64,000 bases of DNA from Serratia marcescens. Its GTDB lineage: Bacteria; Pseudomonadota; Gammaproteobacteria; Enterobacterales; Enterobacteriaceae. The stretch is from NCBI RefSeq assembly GCF_029846115.1, contig NZ_JARVZZ010000001.1, forward strand, positions 3,038,001 through 3,102,000, given 5' to 3'. The notes under the pieces were generated by a model. It was given only the letters and a program-made list of their open reading frames with translations, was not told the origin of the DNA and made no database searches. Of this stretch, positions 26,434 through 36,655 are shown in pieces (positions within the stretch are counted from its first letter, which is position 1; every line of letters starts with the position of its first letter). The position numbers and the translations under genes were made by a program.

Positions 26434-27099
26434 ATGGCGAACCCGAATGAAGAACCGCTGCGCGCGCGCGGCCGGCCGGCCACGCCGGAAACGGCGCTGC
26501 GCGCGGCGCTGGCCCAGGCGACGTTGGCGCTGCTGCTCGACGGCGGCTATGCCGCAGCAACGGTGGATGCGGTGGCGAAACGCGCCGGGGTGGCTAAAAA
26601 AACCCTGTATCGCTTTGCCGCCAACCGTGATGAGCTGGTAGCGCAGGCGGTAAGCGGCTGGACCGAGGCGTTTCAGCCGGCCTTCGCCCAGGATGCCGGG
26701 CAGCGGGCGGCGGTTGCGCCACTGTTGGAAAAAGGGCTGAAGGCCATCGCGCAGCAGGTACTGAGCGCCGAAGCGGTGGGCATGTTTCGGCTGCTGCAAA
26801 GCGAGTTTCCGGGGCGCGAGGGGCTGCTGGACAGCTATCAGCGCAACGGCATTCAGCACGGCCGGGCGACGGTGGCGGACTGGCTGCAGCGCCAGCGGCA
26901 GTGCGGGTGGCTGCGTGAGCGAGACTGGGCGCAAACCAGCGATCTCTTGTTGGCGATGACCATCGCCGAACCGCTGCGGCAGATGACGCTGGGGCTGTTG
27001 CCGCCGGGCAGCGCGATCGACGAGCGCATCGCGGCGGCGGTGGCGCTGGTCATGCCGGGTTTGCTGCTCGGGGAAAACGTGGATTGCGCCGCATTGTGA
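26434..27099 (+). CDS. TetR-family regulator divergent from the PhlG-like hydrolase
   Basis: This 221-residue protein has an N-terminal TetR HTH (about residues 20-65: AQATLALLLDGGYAAATVDAVAKRAGVAKKTLYRFAANRDELV) and a helical ligand-binding domain. It probably represses the divergent hydrolase gene and itself through the palindrome at 26357-26385. In pseudomonads phlG is also flanked by TetR regulators (PhlF, PhlH), which supports the link. The inducer is unknown. Confidence 0.85.
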   Translation: MANPNEEPLRARGRPATPETALRAALAQATLALLLDGGYAAATVDAVAKRAGVAKKTLYRFAANRDELVAQAVSGWTEAFQPAFAQDAGQRAAVAPLLEKGLKAIAQQVLSAEAVGMFRLLQSEFPGREGLLDSYQRNGIQHGRATVADWLQRQRQCGWLRERDWAQTSDLLLAMTIAEPLRQMTLGLLPPGSAIDERIAAAVALVMPGLLLGENVDCAAL

Positions 27100-27159
27100 G
27101 CCGCATTCATCTGTGGCATGTTGATTGTTCAATTTATGTCACTATTTTGCGATGCCCCC

Positions 27160-28071
27160 ATGAATGCTGCTTACCCGTTCAAACAGGGCGATCTGTTCGC
27201 CTTGACCGTTTTTCTGGCCGTCGCCACCCATCGCAGCTTTCACGCGGCGGCGGTGGAACTGGAAGTGACGCCGTCGGCGGTCAGCCACTCGATAAAGGCT
27301 CTGGAGCGACGGCTCGGCGTCAGGCTGCTCAACCGCACCACGCGGAGCGTGGCGCCGACCGAAGCAGGTGAGCGCCTGGCGGAACAGCTGCGTCCGGCGC
27401 TGTCGTCCATTTCGCAAGCGTTGCACGAAGTGGATGAATGGCGCGCCACGCCCAGCGGCACGGTGCGCATCAATGCCAGCGAAGGCGCGGTCAGGCTGGT
27501 GTTGCGTCCGTTGCTGGCCGGTTTCCTGCGCGAACACCCCCATATCCATCTGGACATCGTCTGCGACGGGAAGCTGAGCGATATCGTTGCCGAGGGGTTT
27601 GATGCCGGCATCCGGCTGGCGGAAGCCGTGCCGCAGGACATGATCGCGATGCGCGTCAGCCCGCCTGTGCGTTTCGTCGTCATTGCCGCGCCTGGCTATT
27701 TTGCTGCCCGCGGCCGCCCGGCAACGCCACAGGATCTGCTGCACCATAACTGCATCCGCTTTCGCTTCGACAGCGGCACGATTTACCGCTGGGAATTCGA
27801 ACGCGATGGCGTGAGCGAGTCGATCGGCGTGACCGGCTCGCTCACGCTGACCGATCAGCCTCTGATGGTGGACGCCGCCATTGACGGTATCGGTATTGCT
27901 TTCGTGCCTGAACATTTGGCGCTTGAAGCGCTGCACGACGGGCGCCTGGAGCGTGCGCTGGACGCATGGTGTCCGGCTTATCCGGGATTGTGCCTCTACT
28001 ACTCCGGCCATCGCCACGTTTCGGGCGCGCTGAAGGCGTTGATCGGGTATTTGCGCGCGGCGCAGTCCTGA
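27160..28071 (+). CDS. LysR-family transcriptional regulator
   Basis: This 303-residue regulator has a LysR winged helix (about residues 8-65: LFALTVFLAVATHRSFHAAAVELEVTPSAVSHSIKALERRLGVRLLNRTTRSV) and a periplasmic-binding-like effector domain. The start is uncertain: no good ribosome-binding site is visible at 27160, and in-frame ATGs lie at 27118 and 27136. It lies upstream of an alcohol dehydrogenase gene on the same strand, which may be its target. Confidence 0.85.
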   Translation: MNAAYPFKQGDLFALTVFLAVATHRSFHAAAVELEVTPSAVSHSIKALERRLGVRLLNRTTRSVAPTEAGERLAEQLRPALSSISQALHEVDEWRATPSGTVRINASEGAVRLVLRPLLAGFLREHPHIHLDIVCDGKLSDIVAEGFDAGIRLAEAVPQDMIAMRVSPPVRFVVIAAPGYFAARGRPATPQDLLHHNCIRFRFDSGTIYRWEFERDGVSESIGVTGSLTLTDQPLMVDAAIDGIGIAFVPEHLALEALHDGRLERALDAWCPAYPGLCLYYSGHRHVSGALKALIGYLRAAQS

Positions 28072-28173
28072 TGCGTGCGCGTTCTGCTTTTGGCTGCGCC
28101 TATTAGTGAGCCGTATTCATCTCTACAGTGAGGTTTGCCTGCATTGTTGTGGCGTAGAGCCTGCCTTACGCTC

Positions 28174-28224
28174 ATGAGGAGACGCCGGGCAATCGCCGGG
28201 CGCCACAATGCAGCGAGGCGTTGA
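28174..28224 (+). CDS. Possible 16-residue arginine-rich leader peptide
   Basis: ATG at 28174 opens MRRRRAIAGRHNAARR, with seven arginines and AGG/AGA codons near its start. Its TGA (28222-28224) overlaps the alcohol dehydrogenase ATG as TGATG. It has no strong ribosome-binding site. The arrangement would suit coupled translation but may be chance. Confidence 0.25.
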   Translation: MRRRRAIAGRHNAARR

Positions 28225-29261
28225 TGATGGAAAAGAAGATGAAAGCGGTGGTTATGACCGGCGCCAACCGGCCCTGGGAAGTTAAGCTGGTGCCGATGCC
28301 CCGTGCGGAGCCGGGACAGGTTCTGGTCAAAGTGCACGCCTCGGGCATGTGCTATACCGACGTATGGGCGACGCAAGGATATGGCGGCGATATTTACCCG
28401 CAAACGCCCGGTCATGAAGTGGTAGGGGAAGTGGTTGAGGTGGGCGCCGGCGTGCATACGCGGCAGATTGGCGATCGCGTCGGCACCACCTGGGTACAAT
28501 CGTCCTGCGGCCGTTGCCCGTATTGCCGCGAGAGCCGGCCGCTGACCGGGCAAACGGCGATGAACTGCCCGGCGCCGCGCACCACCGGTTTTTCTGCCCA
28601 GGGCGGTCACGCCGAATATATCGCCATCGCCGCCGAAGGCACGGTGTTATTGCCGGATGGGTTGTCCTACATCGATGCCGCACCGATGATGTGCGCAGGC
28701 TATACCACCTGGAGCGGGCTGCGTGATGCTGCGCCACAACCGCATGAAACGGTCGCGGTGTTGGGCATCGGCGGGCTGGGACATGTCGCGTTGCAGCTCT
28801 CCAAAGCCTGTGGTTTCGACACGGTGGCGATCACCCATTCACCGGACAAACATGCGCTGGCGAAGCAACTGGGCGCCGATCGCATCTTCGTTTCCGGCCA
28901 GGCGCTGCGGGAGAGCGGCGGCGCGGACATCCTGCTGGTGACCACCAATGACTTCGACTCCGCACCGGAGGCGATGAGTGGCTTGCGGGTCGATGGTCGC
29001 GTCGTGTTGTGCGGGCTGGATTTCAGCAAACCGTTCGCGATCTCTTCCGAAGGTGTACCGTTCCATATGATGCGTCAGCGGGTGATCGGCTCCACCCATG
29101 GCGGGCAGCAATACCTGAGTGAAGTGCTGAACCTGGCGGCGAAAGGCAAAGTGAAGCCGATGGTCGAGACTTTCACGCTGGATCAAGCCACGGAGGCTTA
29201 TGAGCGGCTCGCTTCTGGCAACATGCGCTTTCGCGGCGTTTTCGTGCCGTCGGCGGCGTGA
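28224..29261 (+). CDS. Zinc-dependent alcohol dehydrogenase (MDR superfamily)
   Basis: This protein of about 345 residues has catalytic zinc ligands in 'GMCYTDVWA' and 'TPGHEVVGEV', structural-zinc cysteines in 'SSCGRCPYCRE...MNCPAP', and the NAD(P)-binding motif GIGGLGHVALQ. It oxidises an alcohol or reduces an aldehyde; the substrate is unknown. GAGG lies 5 bases before the ATG at 28224, and an ATG one codon later is also possible. The 5' region can fold through an inverted repeat (28140-28212) that may affect the ribosome-binding site. Confidence 0.88.
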   Translation: MMEKKMKAVVMTGANRPWEVKLVPMPRAEPGQVLVKVHASGMCYTDVWATQGYGGDIYPQTPGHEVVGEVVEVGAGVHTRQIGDRVGTTWVQSSCGRCPYCRESRPLTGQTAMNCPAPRTTGFSAQGGHAEYIAIAAEGTVLLPDGLSYIDAAPMMCAGYTTWSGLRDAAPQPHETVAVLGIGGLGHVALQLSKACGFDTVAITHSPDKHALAKQLGADRIFVSGQALRESGGADILLVTTNDFDSAPEAMSGLRVDGRVVLCGLDFSKPFAISSEGVPFHMMRQRVIGSTHGGQQYLSEVLNLAAKGKVKPMVETFTLDQATEAYERLASGNMRFRGVFVPSAA

Positions 29262-29262
29262 G

Positions 29263-29318
29263 GCAAGGGCCGAGGGTTCGGCCCTTGCAGACAGGTATGA
29301 AGGGCGCCGCGGCGCCCT
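29263..29318 (+). terminator. Two hairpins between the alcohol dehydrogenase gene and pckA
   Basis: GCAAGGGCCGA (29263-29273) pairs with TCGGCCCTTGC (29278-29288), and AGGGCGC (29301-29307) pairs with GCGCCCT (29312-29318), followed by GATTGTTTT. They lie between convergent genes and probably end transcription from the left, perhaps from both sides. Confidence 0.6.
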
Positions 29319-29325
29319 GATTGTT

Positions 29326-30945
29326 TTACAGTTTAGGCCCGGCGTTCACCAGTTTTTCACCCGCCGGGGTGACGGTATATTTGGCGAAGTTATCGATAAA
29401 GCGCTGCGCCAGATCCTGCGCCTTCTCCTGCCACAGCGATTCGTCGGCGTAAGTTTTGCGCGGATCGAGAATCGACGGATCGACGCCCGGCAGCGCGGTC
29501 GGCACGTCTAGCCCGAAGATTGGCAGCGTGAAGGTCTCGGCCTGCTCAATGTCGCCATTCAGAATGGCATCGATAATGCCGCGCGTATCCTTGATCGAAA
29601 TACGTTTGCCGCTGCCGTTCCAGCCGGTGTTGACCAGGTAAGCCTGGGCGCCGGCGGCCTCCATGCGTTTCACCAGCACTTCGGCGTACTGCGTCGGATG
29701 CAGCGTCAGGAATGCGGCGCCGAAGCAGGCGGAGAAGGTCGGCGTCGGCGCGGTGATGCCGCGCTCGGTGCCGGCCAGCTTGGCGGTGAAGCCGGACAGG
29801 AAGTGGTACTGGGTCTGCTCAGGCGTCAGGCGCGATACCGGCGGCAGTACGCCGAAGGCATCGGCGGTCAGGAAGATGATCTTGCGCGCATGGCCGGCTT
29901 TGGACACCGGTTTGACGATGTTCTCGATGTGATAAATCGGGTAGGAGACGCGGGTGTTCTCGGTTTTGCTGGCGTCGTCGAAGTCGATGCTGCCGTCGGC
30001 CAGCACGGTGACGTTTTCCAGCAGCGCATCGCGGCGGATTGCCTGATAGATTTCCGGCTCCGCCTGCGGCGACAGCTTGATGGTCTTGGCGTAGCAGCCG
30101 CCTTCGAAGTTGAACACGCCATCGTCGTCCCAGCCGTGCTCGTCATCGCCGATCAGCTGGCGCTTCGGATCGGTGGAGAGGGTGGTTTTGCCGGTGCCGG
30201 ACAGGCCGAAGAACACCGCCACGTCGCCTTGCTCGCCGACGTTGGCCGAGCAGTGCATCGAGGCGATGCCCTTCAGCGGCAGCAGATAGTTCATGACCGA
30301 GAACAGGCCTTTCTTCATCTCGCCGCCGTACCAGGTGCCGCCGATCAGCTGCATGCGTTCCGTCAGGTTGAAGGCGACGAAGTTCTCCGAATGCAGCCCT
30401 TGCTGTTGCCAGTCCGGGTTGGTGCATTTGGCGCCGTTCATTACCACGAAGTCCGGCTCAAAGTCCGCCAGCTCGGCGTCGCTCGGGCGAATAAACATGT
30501 TTTTCACGAAGTGCGCCTGCCAGGCCACCTCGGTGATGAAGCGCACTTTCAGGCGCGTGTCGGCGTTGGCGCCGCAAAACGCGTCCACCACGAACAGACG
30601 TTTGCCGGAGAGCTGGTTGCCCACCAACGTTTTCAGATGCTGCCAGACTTCCGGGGAGAGCGGCTGGTTGTCGTTTTTGCCGGTGCCGTTGTCCGACCAC
30701 CAGACGGTATCGCGCGTGGTGTCGTCGCGCACGATGTATTTGTCCTTCGGCGAACGGCCGGTGAATTCACCGGTCGCGACGTTGACCGCGCCCAGTTGGG
30801 TGAGGGTGCCGCGTTCCAGCGGCGGCAGGTCGGCGCGGGTCTCTTCGGCGAACAGCAATTCATAGCTGGGGTTATAGACGATATCGGCGGCCTGATGGAT
30901 GCCGTAGCGAGCGAGAGTTTGTGGGGTAACAGCGCGTGAAGACAT
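29326..30945 (-). CDS. pckA: Phosphoenolpyruvate carboxykinase (ATP)
   Basis: This 539-residue enzyme has the kinase P-loop '[13 protein letters not shown]' and the metal-binding 'GDDEHGWDD', at about residues 245-275 as in E. coli PckA. It converts oxaloacetate to phosphoenolpyruvate with ATP, the first committed step of gluconeogenesis. It is monocistronic and its length is standard. An AT-rich region of about 430 bases separates it from the divergent transporter gene. Confidence 0.96.
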   Translation of the reverse strand: MSSRAVTPQTLARYGIHQAADIVYNPSYELLFAEETRADLPPLERGTLTQLGAVNVATGEFTGRSPKDKYIVRDDTTRDTVWWSDNGTGKNDNQPLSPEVWQHLKTLVGNQLSGKRLFVVDAFCGANADTRLKVRFITEVAWQAHFVKNMFIRPSDAELADFEPDFVVMNGAKCTNPDWQQQGLHSENFVAFNLTERMQLIGGTWYGGEMKKGLFSVMNYLLPLKGIASMHCSANVGEQGDVAVFFGLSGTGKTTLSTDPKRQLIGDDEHGWDDDGVFNFEGGCYAKTIKLSPQAEPEIYQAIRRDALLENVTVLADGSIDFDDASKTENTRVSYPIYHIENIVKPVSKAGHARKIIFLTADAFGVLPPVSRLTPEQTQYHFLSGFTAKLAGTERGITAPTPTFSACFGAAFLTLHPTQYAEVLVKRMEAAGAQAYLVNTGWNGSGKRISIKDTRGIIDAILNGDIEQAETFTLPIFGLDVPTALPGVDPSILDPRKTYADESLWQEKAQDLAQRFIDNFAKYTVTPAGEKLVNAGPKL

Positions 30946-31377
30946 ATTCTACTTCCTTATGAGTCATATTATGCCTCTTTCCCGTGCGGTGCCGCGCGCA
31001 GGATTAAGGTTCGGATCAAGCTGACCGGATTCAGCTAATGCGTTTCCGGTTCTTTATTAATAAAACAGGGGGCTTTTTCGCCCTCCTATAGCATAGCAGC
31101 GAATTTAAACCCGATTACTTTAATTACAAAATGCTGACGATAATTAATTAAAACTAACCTTGGCGGAGGCTCACAATATTGAATTACGCCGGTGTAATTT
31201 AGTTTTGCATTTTTATTTTTTATCATATTGTCAGGGCTGTCTACTGTTTTATTTCTTATTAGAAAAAGCGAAATCCACAATAGGATTTTTCGTAATCATT
31301 TGTTTTTGCTTGGCTATGGCAAGGTTGTTGCGCCAGGTGAATCTAACCGTACTGTACGCTTGTCAGCAGGGTGAATA
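30946..31377. other. AT-rich divergent intergenic region, pckA / citS-like gene
   Basis: These 432 bases are markedly AT-rich from about 31040 and hold no convincing gene; ORFs of 64 and 72 codons here look like chance. The region should contain the promoters of pckA (leftward) and of the transporter (rightward). I could not assign regulator sites with confidence. Confidence 0.5.
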
Positions 31378-32721
31378 ATGAAACAGATAAATGCAGAACT
31401 GGCCTGTGATAAAAATACGGCATCGTCCGAATCCTCAGGATTAATTAATCAACTTCGTCAAATAGATATCGGTGCGGTGCCGATCGCGTTGTTTATCACG
31501 ATTTGCGCGATCGTGGCGATTTCCGCCTATGCCAACTTCCTGCCGAAGAATATGATCGGCGGCCTGGCGGTGATAATGACGCTGGGCTTCGCGCTGGCGC
31601 AGTTGGGAAAAAGCATTCCCGTGCTGCGCGATATCGGCGGGCCGGCCATTCTGTGTTTGATGGTGCCGTCGGTGCTGGTCTATTTCAATGTCTTCCAGCC
31701 CAACGTCATGGGCACGGTTCATTTGCTGATGAAAGACGCCAACCTGTTGTATTTCGTCATCGCCAGTCTGGTGGTCGGCAGCATTCTCGGCATGAACCGG
31801 GTGATCCTGATCCAGGGGATGATTCGCATGTTCGTGCCCTTGGTGGTCGGTACGGTGACGGCGGTGATCACCGGGCTGCTGGTGGGCAAGCTGTTCGGTT
31901 TTACCTTCTATCACACCTTCTTCTTCATCATCGTGCCGATTATCGGCGGCGGCATCGGCGAGGGGATTTTACCGCTGTCGCTGGCCTATTCGGCGATCCT
32001 GGGAGCGACGCCGGACGTCTACGTCGCGCAGCTGGCGCCGGCGGCGGTGCTGGGCAATATCTTCGCCATCGTGACCGCCGGGGTGCTGGCGCGCATCGGC
32101 ATGCAGCGCAAGACGCTGAGCGGCGACGGCATGCTGATCCGCTCGGCGCAGGAGAACGCGATGTTCGCCATCAAGGAGCAAAGCGGCAACGTCGATTTCC
32201 AACTGATGGGCGGCGGGCTGCTGGTGATCTGCGCCTTCTTTATCGTCGGCGGCCTGTTCGAACACATCGTGCATATTCCCGGCCCGGTGCTGATGATCCT
32301 GTTTGCGGTGCTGTGCAAGTACTGCCGGGTGATCCCGGCTTCGATGGAAACCGGCGCGCACAGTTTCTACAAGTTCGTCTCCACCGCGCTGGTGTGGCCG
32401 CTGATGATCGGTCTGGGCATGCTGTACGTGCCGCTGGAAAGCGTGGTGGCGGTGTTTTCGGTCGGTTATGTGGTGGTCTGCGGCGCGGTGGTGCTGTCGA
32501 TGGGGCTGGTCAGTTTCCTGATTGCGCCTTACCTGAAGATGTTCCCGGTGGAAGCGGCGATCGTCACCTGTTGTCACAGTGGCCTGGGCGGCACCGGTGA
32601 CGTGGCGATCCTGTCGGCGTCGAACCGCATGGGGCTGATGCCGTTCGCCCAAATCGCCACGCGCATCGGCGGCGCTTCCACGGTCATCGGCGCGACGCTG
32701 CTGCTCGGTTGGTTAGTCTGA
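31378..32721 (+). CDS. 2-hydroxycarboxylate transporter (CitS family)
   Basis: This 447-residue membrane protein of the 2HCT family has the two re-entrant-loop motifs: GGGIGEG near residues 189-196 and GLGGTGDVAILSASNRMGLMPFAQIATRIGGA near 401-432, including the substrate-binding arginine. CitS of Klebsiella (446 residues) is a sodium-citrate symporter; relatives carry malate or lactate. No citrate lyase or oxaloacetate decarboxylase genes are adjacent, so citrate fermentation cannot be inferred from this locus. Confidence 0.88.
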   Translation: MKQINAELACDKNTASSESSGLINQLRQIDIGAVPIALFITICAIVAISAYANFLPKNMIGGLAVIMTLGFALAQLGKSIPVLRDIGGPAILCLMVPSVLVYFNVFQPNVMGTVHLLMKDANLLYFVIASLVVGSILGMNRVILIQGMIRMFVPLVVGTVTAVITGLLVGKLFGFTFYHTFFFIIVPIIGGGIGEGILPLSLAYSAILGATPDVYVAQLAPAAVLGNIFAIVTAGVLARIGMQRKTLSGDGMLIRSAQENAMFAIKEQSGNVDFQLMGGGLLVICAFFIVGGLFEHIVHIPGPVLMILFAVLCKYCRVIPASMETGAHSFYKFVSTALVWPLMIGLGMLYVPLESVVAVFSVGYVVVCGAVVLSMGLVSFLIAPYLKMFPVEAAIVTCCHSGLGGTGDVAILSASNRMGLMPFAQIATRIGGASTVIGATLLLGWLV

Positions 32722-32743
32722 GTCCAGAATTTCTTATGGATAG

Positions 32744-32770
32744 CCGGGGTTGGATTGCCCCGGTTTTTTT
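32744..32770 (+). terminator. Terminator after the citS-like gene
   Basis: CCGGGG (32744-32749) pairs with CCCCGG (32758-32763) around an 8-base loop, followed by seven Ts. Confidence 0.9.
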
Positions 32771-34472
<1,702 letters not shown>

Positions 34473-34593
34473 TGCAGGCAACAAAAATAGGGCGTTTGGG
34501 GTAAAAACCCGACAATTCCTATTAATTACGTCATATTAGCGTGACATAGTAGCGCGCAGAAGGCCGGGCTTGCATACCTCGGGCTTCTGTCGG

Positions 34594-34626
34594 ATCGCCA
34601 ACCTTTTCGGTTGGCGATTCATTTTC
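34594..34626 (+). terminator. Hairpin between serralysin gene and small convergent gene
   Basis: ATCGCCAACC (34594-34603) pairs perfectly with GGTTGGCGAT (34609-34618) around TTTTC. The plus strand continues TCATTTT, a weak T run. It lies about 120 bases after the protease gene and directly beside the stop of the minus-strand gene. Confidence 0.65.
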
Positions 34627-34828
34627 CGCCTTTCAGCATGTTGATGGCGGCGCCGAGCAGGATGCGCCGTTCGATATCGTTGCTGTCCGCCAACTGCCGC
34701 GCCAGATGTTTTTCCAGCGTTTCCACCGACAGTGCTTCGCCACGATGGCGCAGCTGCATCACGCCGTCGCCGATCAGGCGTGCGACCTCATCCCATACGG
34801 GTTTAATCTCCTGTTCCGAGAACGTCAT
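34619..34828 (-). CDS. Small protein of unknown function (69 residues)
   Basis: A soluble, helical-looking protein, MTFSEQEIKPVWDEVARLIGDGVMQLRHRGEALS..., without signal peptide. A modest CGAGG ribosome-binding site precedes its ATG, and codon use looks coding. It faces the serralysin gene across a hairpin. It lacks the secreted features of serralysin inhibitors. I do not recognise the family. Confidence 0.6.
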   Translation of the reverse strand: MTFSEQEIKPVWDEVARLIGDGVMQLRHRGEALSVETLEKHLARQLADSNDIERRILLGAAINMLKGGK

Positions 34829-34985
34829 GGCCTACCTCGGCTGGTTGATTTTTGCCCAATGTAGCAGCTGAACTGCGGCTTCGCTACCGGCTGCCTAAAA
34901 CAGGAAGCATAAAAAACAAGCCATCAGTATTTCTTCTGGTTTTTACGCTCAATACTTGCAGTGTCGAAAAGCAGGAGAAAACATC

Positions 34986-35138
34986 ATGAACTGGGTCGAA
35001 ACCTTGGCGGAGTACTACCGCCTGAGCCGCACGGGTGAAACGCAGCATTGGCTGTGCCGCCGCTGGTTACCGCAGGGGGAGGCGCGTTTGGCCTATTTGC
35101 GGGAGTTGTTGGAGCCGACCGCGCCGCGGTGGCGGTGA
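34986..35138 (+). CDS. Small protein of unknown function (50 residues)
   Basis: MNWVETLAEYYRLSRTGETQHWLCRRWLPQGEARLAYLRELLEPTAPRWR begins at an ATG nine bases after AGGAG, which is a good initiation site. The earlier in-frame start (34956) is less likely. It is basic and rich in tryptophan and arginine, with no signal peptide. The function is unknown. Confidence 0.5.
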   Translation: MNWVETLAEYYRLSRTGETQHWLCRRWLPQGEARLAYLRELLEPTAPRWR

Positions 35139-35176
35139 ACAGGGCGCCGGCGCTTGGCCGGCGTCGTTTCGCGAGA

Positions 35177-35284
35177 TTAACCGAAGGCGATCGCCGCCCA
35201 ACGCAACAGCAGCAACGCCAGGCAGATCAGCAGCAGCACCACCACCATTTTACTGAGTTTGTTGCCCATGCGTTTTGTTGCCAC
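35177..35284 (-). CDS. Very small hydrophobic membrane protein candidate
   Basis: A 35-codon ORF from GTG (35282-35284), or 30 codons from ATG (35267-35269), encodes MGNKLSKMVVVLLLICLALLLLRWAAIAFG: a positively charged start, one transmembrane helix and a short tail. AAGGGGG precedes the GTG closely. A second hydrophobic frame (LNGVALVTLFLIALVGGWYFS) ends with TAA just upstream of it. The composition is that of bacterial single-helix small proteins, but translation is unproven. Confidence 0.4.
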   Translation of the reverse strand: MATKRMGNKLSKMVVVLLLICLALLLLRWAAIAFG

Positions 35285-35603
35285 GTTGCCCCCTTAACTG
35301 AAGTACCACCCGCCGACGAGGGCGATGAGGAAAAGCGTCACCAGGGCAACGCCGTTGAGTAAATCGCGAAGGTATCGTCAGCATCGATGTCGTTTTGCCG
35401 CATGTTGCCGCCTGGCGGTTGCCATTGGGTGAATAATGTCCACAGTATGCGCCCGGCAGCGCGGCCGGCACAGCGAAGAACGGTAAAAACGCGTAAAGGC
35501 GGCGGTGGCCAAACGCGCAGTCGCGCTTGCGACGGATGCAGACGGCCGGCAATACGTTGTACTATCCTGTCTGCATTGATGCATTTTTCCTAAAGGTATA
35601 ATC
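35285..35603. other. Region with no confident gene
   Basis: These 320 bases include the hydrophobic frame ending at about 35299 (minus strand) that lacks a clear start codon, and a 68-codon ORF (35387-35593) that does not look coding. The promoter of the ASCH-protein gene should be near 35560-35590, with AAAGG as its ribosome-binding site before 35604. Confidence 0.4.
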
Positions 35604-35996
35604 ATGGCGACGGCAATTCCACAGAAATACGAACACCTTGAGCGCTGGGCGTTCGGCGATACCGAGCAGCAGGCCGATGAAGTGGTGCAATTGATCCTCA
35701 ATGGCACCAAAACGGCCACCTGTTCCAACCTGGACGGCGAAGGGATCCCGCAGGCCGGCGATCTGTTCCTGGTGGTGGACGGTAAAGGTGAACCGGTCTG
35801 CGCGGTTGAACTGACCGCGGTGGAAATGAAAACTTACGATCAGGTCGATGAAGCGCACGCCTTTGCCGAAGGCGAAGGCGATCGTTCGCTGGCGCATTGG
35901 CGCAAAGAGCTGCAGCGCTTCTTCGAAGAGTATGACTTGTTTTCGCCGGACATGACGCTGGTGCTGATGAATTTCAACGTCGTCGACAAGTTCTAA
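35604..35996 (+). CDS. ASCH-domain protein
   Basis: This 130-residue protein is almost entirely an ASCH domain, a PUA-like beta-barrel with an RNA-binding cleft: 'ILNGTKTATCSNL' is the diagnostic G-x-K-x-x-T motif near residues 33-39, followed by 'GDLFLVVDGKGEPVCAVELTAVEM'. Some small ASCH proteins are ribonucleases; others are proposed RNA-binding regulators. The next gene begins four bases after its stop, so the two are probably co-expressed. Confidence 0.85.
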   Translation: MATAIPQKYEHLERWAFGDTEQQADEVVQLILNGTKTATCSNLDGEGIPQAGDLFLVVDGKGEPVCAVELTAVEMKTYDQVDEAHAFAEGEGDRSLAHWRKELQRFFEEYDLFSPDMTLVLMNFNVVDKF

Positions 35997-36000
35997 ACGG

Positions 36001-36600
36001 ATGCGCGCCGTTCCCTACGAATGCCAGTGGGCAAGCCCGGAGCTGGCCGCCGATCTGATCGCCGGCCGCGCGACGCTGGCGCAAGACGAGAATTGGGCGC
36101 GCAGCGGCGCCCGCGATCGGGCGGAGTACGCCGAGTGGGCCAACCACGTGTGCGGCATGGCCTGCCTGAAAATGGTGCTGAGCCACCGCGACGGCGAAGC
36201 GCCGCCGCTGCTGGAGCTGGCGCGGCGCAGCCTGCCTTACGGCGCCTATGTGCGCGAGGGGGAGCGAATCAAAGGGCTGATTTACGCGCCGTTCGTCGAG
36301 TACGTGCGCGAACAGTTTGCGCTGCAAGCGGAGGTGAAGGTGGGGCTGGAGGCCGCTGACGTGCCGGCGCTGCTCAGCGAATACTGTTACTTTATCGCCT
36401 CGGTGCATCCCTCCATTCGCCGGCCCGAGAGCCTGCCGCCGCAGCGGGGTGGGCATCTGGTGCTGATCACCGCCGCCGATGCGCACAGCGTGACCTTCCA
36501 CAACCCTTCGGGCGACAGCCCGGCGACGCGCGAACGGGTACAGTTGCCGCTCAGCCGCTTCGCCCCTTTCTTTGCCGGCCGCGGTATCGCCATCGCATAA
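36001..36600 (+). CDS. C39-like cysteine peptidase family protein
   Basis: This 199-residue protein has a papain-like C39-type triad: C51 in NHVCGMACLKMVL, H152 in GGHLVLITAAD and N168 in FHNPSGD. There is no signal peptide or membrane segment, and no ABC transporter part, so it is not a bacteriocin-processing exporter. It begins four bases after the ASCH gene and lacks a strong ribosome-binding site of its own, suggesting coupling. Substrate and role are unknown. Confidence 0.75.
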   Translation: MRAVPYECQWASPELAADLIAGRATLAQDENWARSGARDRAEYAEWANHVCGMACLKMVLSHRDGEAPPLLELARRSLPYGAYVREGERIKGLIYAPFVEYVREQFALQAEVKVGLEAADVPALLSEYCYFIASVHPSIRRPESLPPQRGGHLVLITAADAHSVTFHNPSGDSPATRERVQLPLSRFAPFFAGRGIAIA

Positions 36601-36632
36601 AAAAACGCGCTGTTTCCGATGAAAACAGCGCG
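36599..36632 (-). terminator. Terminator after yebV (minus strand)
   Basis: ACGCGCTGTTT and AAACAGCGCGT form a long stem. Read on the minus strand it is followed by TTTTTT, so it ends transcription of the yebV gene. It abuts the stop of the convergent C39-like gene. Confidence 0.85.
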
Positions 36633-36655
36633 TCGTCAGCAGTTCTGTTGCATTT

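Noticed and set aside
31160..31378. 72-codon ORF before the citS-like gene
   Set aside because: It lies in AT-rich DNA, has no ribosome-binding site, is full of aromatic and cysteine residues typical of chance AT-rich frames, and covers the promoter region.
34619..34828. Idea that the 69-residue protein is a serralysin inhibitor
   Set aside because: Known inhibitors of this protease family are exported, with a signal peptide and beta-barrel. This one has no signal peptide and looks helical.
36001..36600. Idea that the C39-like protein is a bacteriocin-processing exporter
   Set aside because: It lacks membrane and ATPase domains, and no double-glycine leader peptide gene is near.
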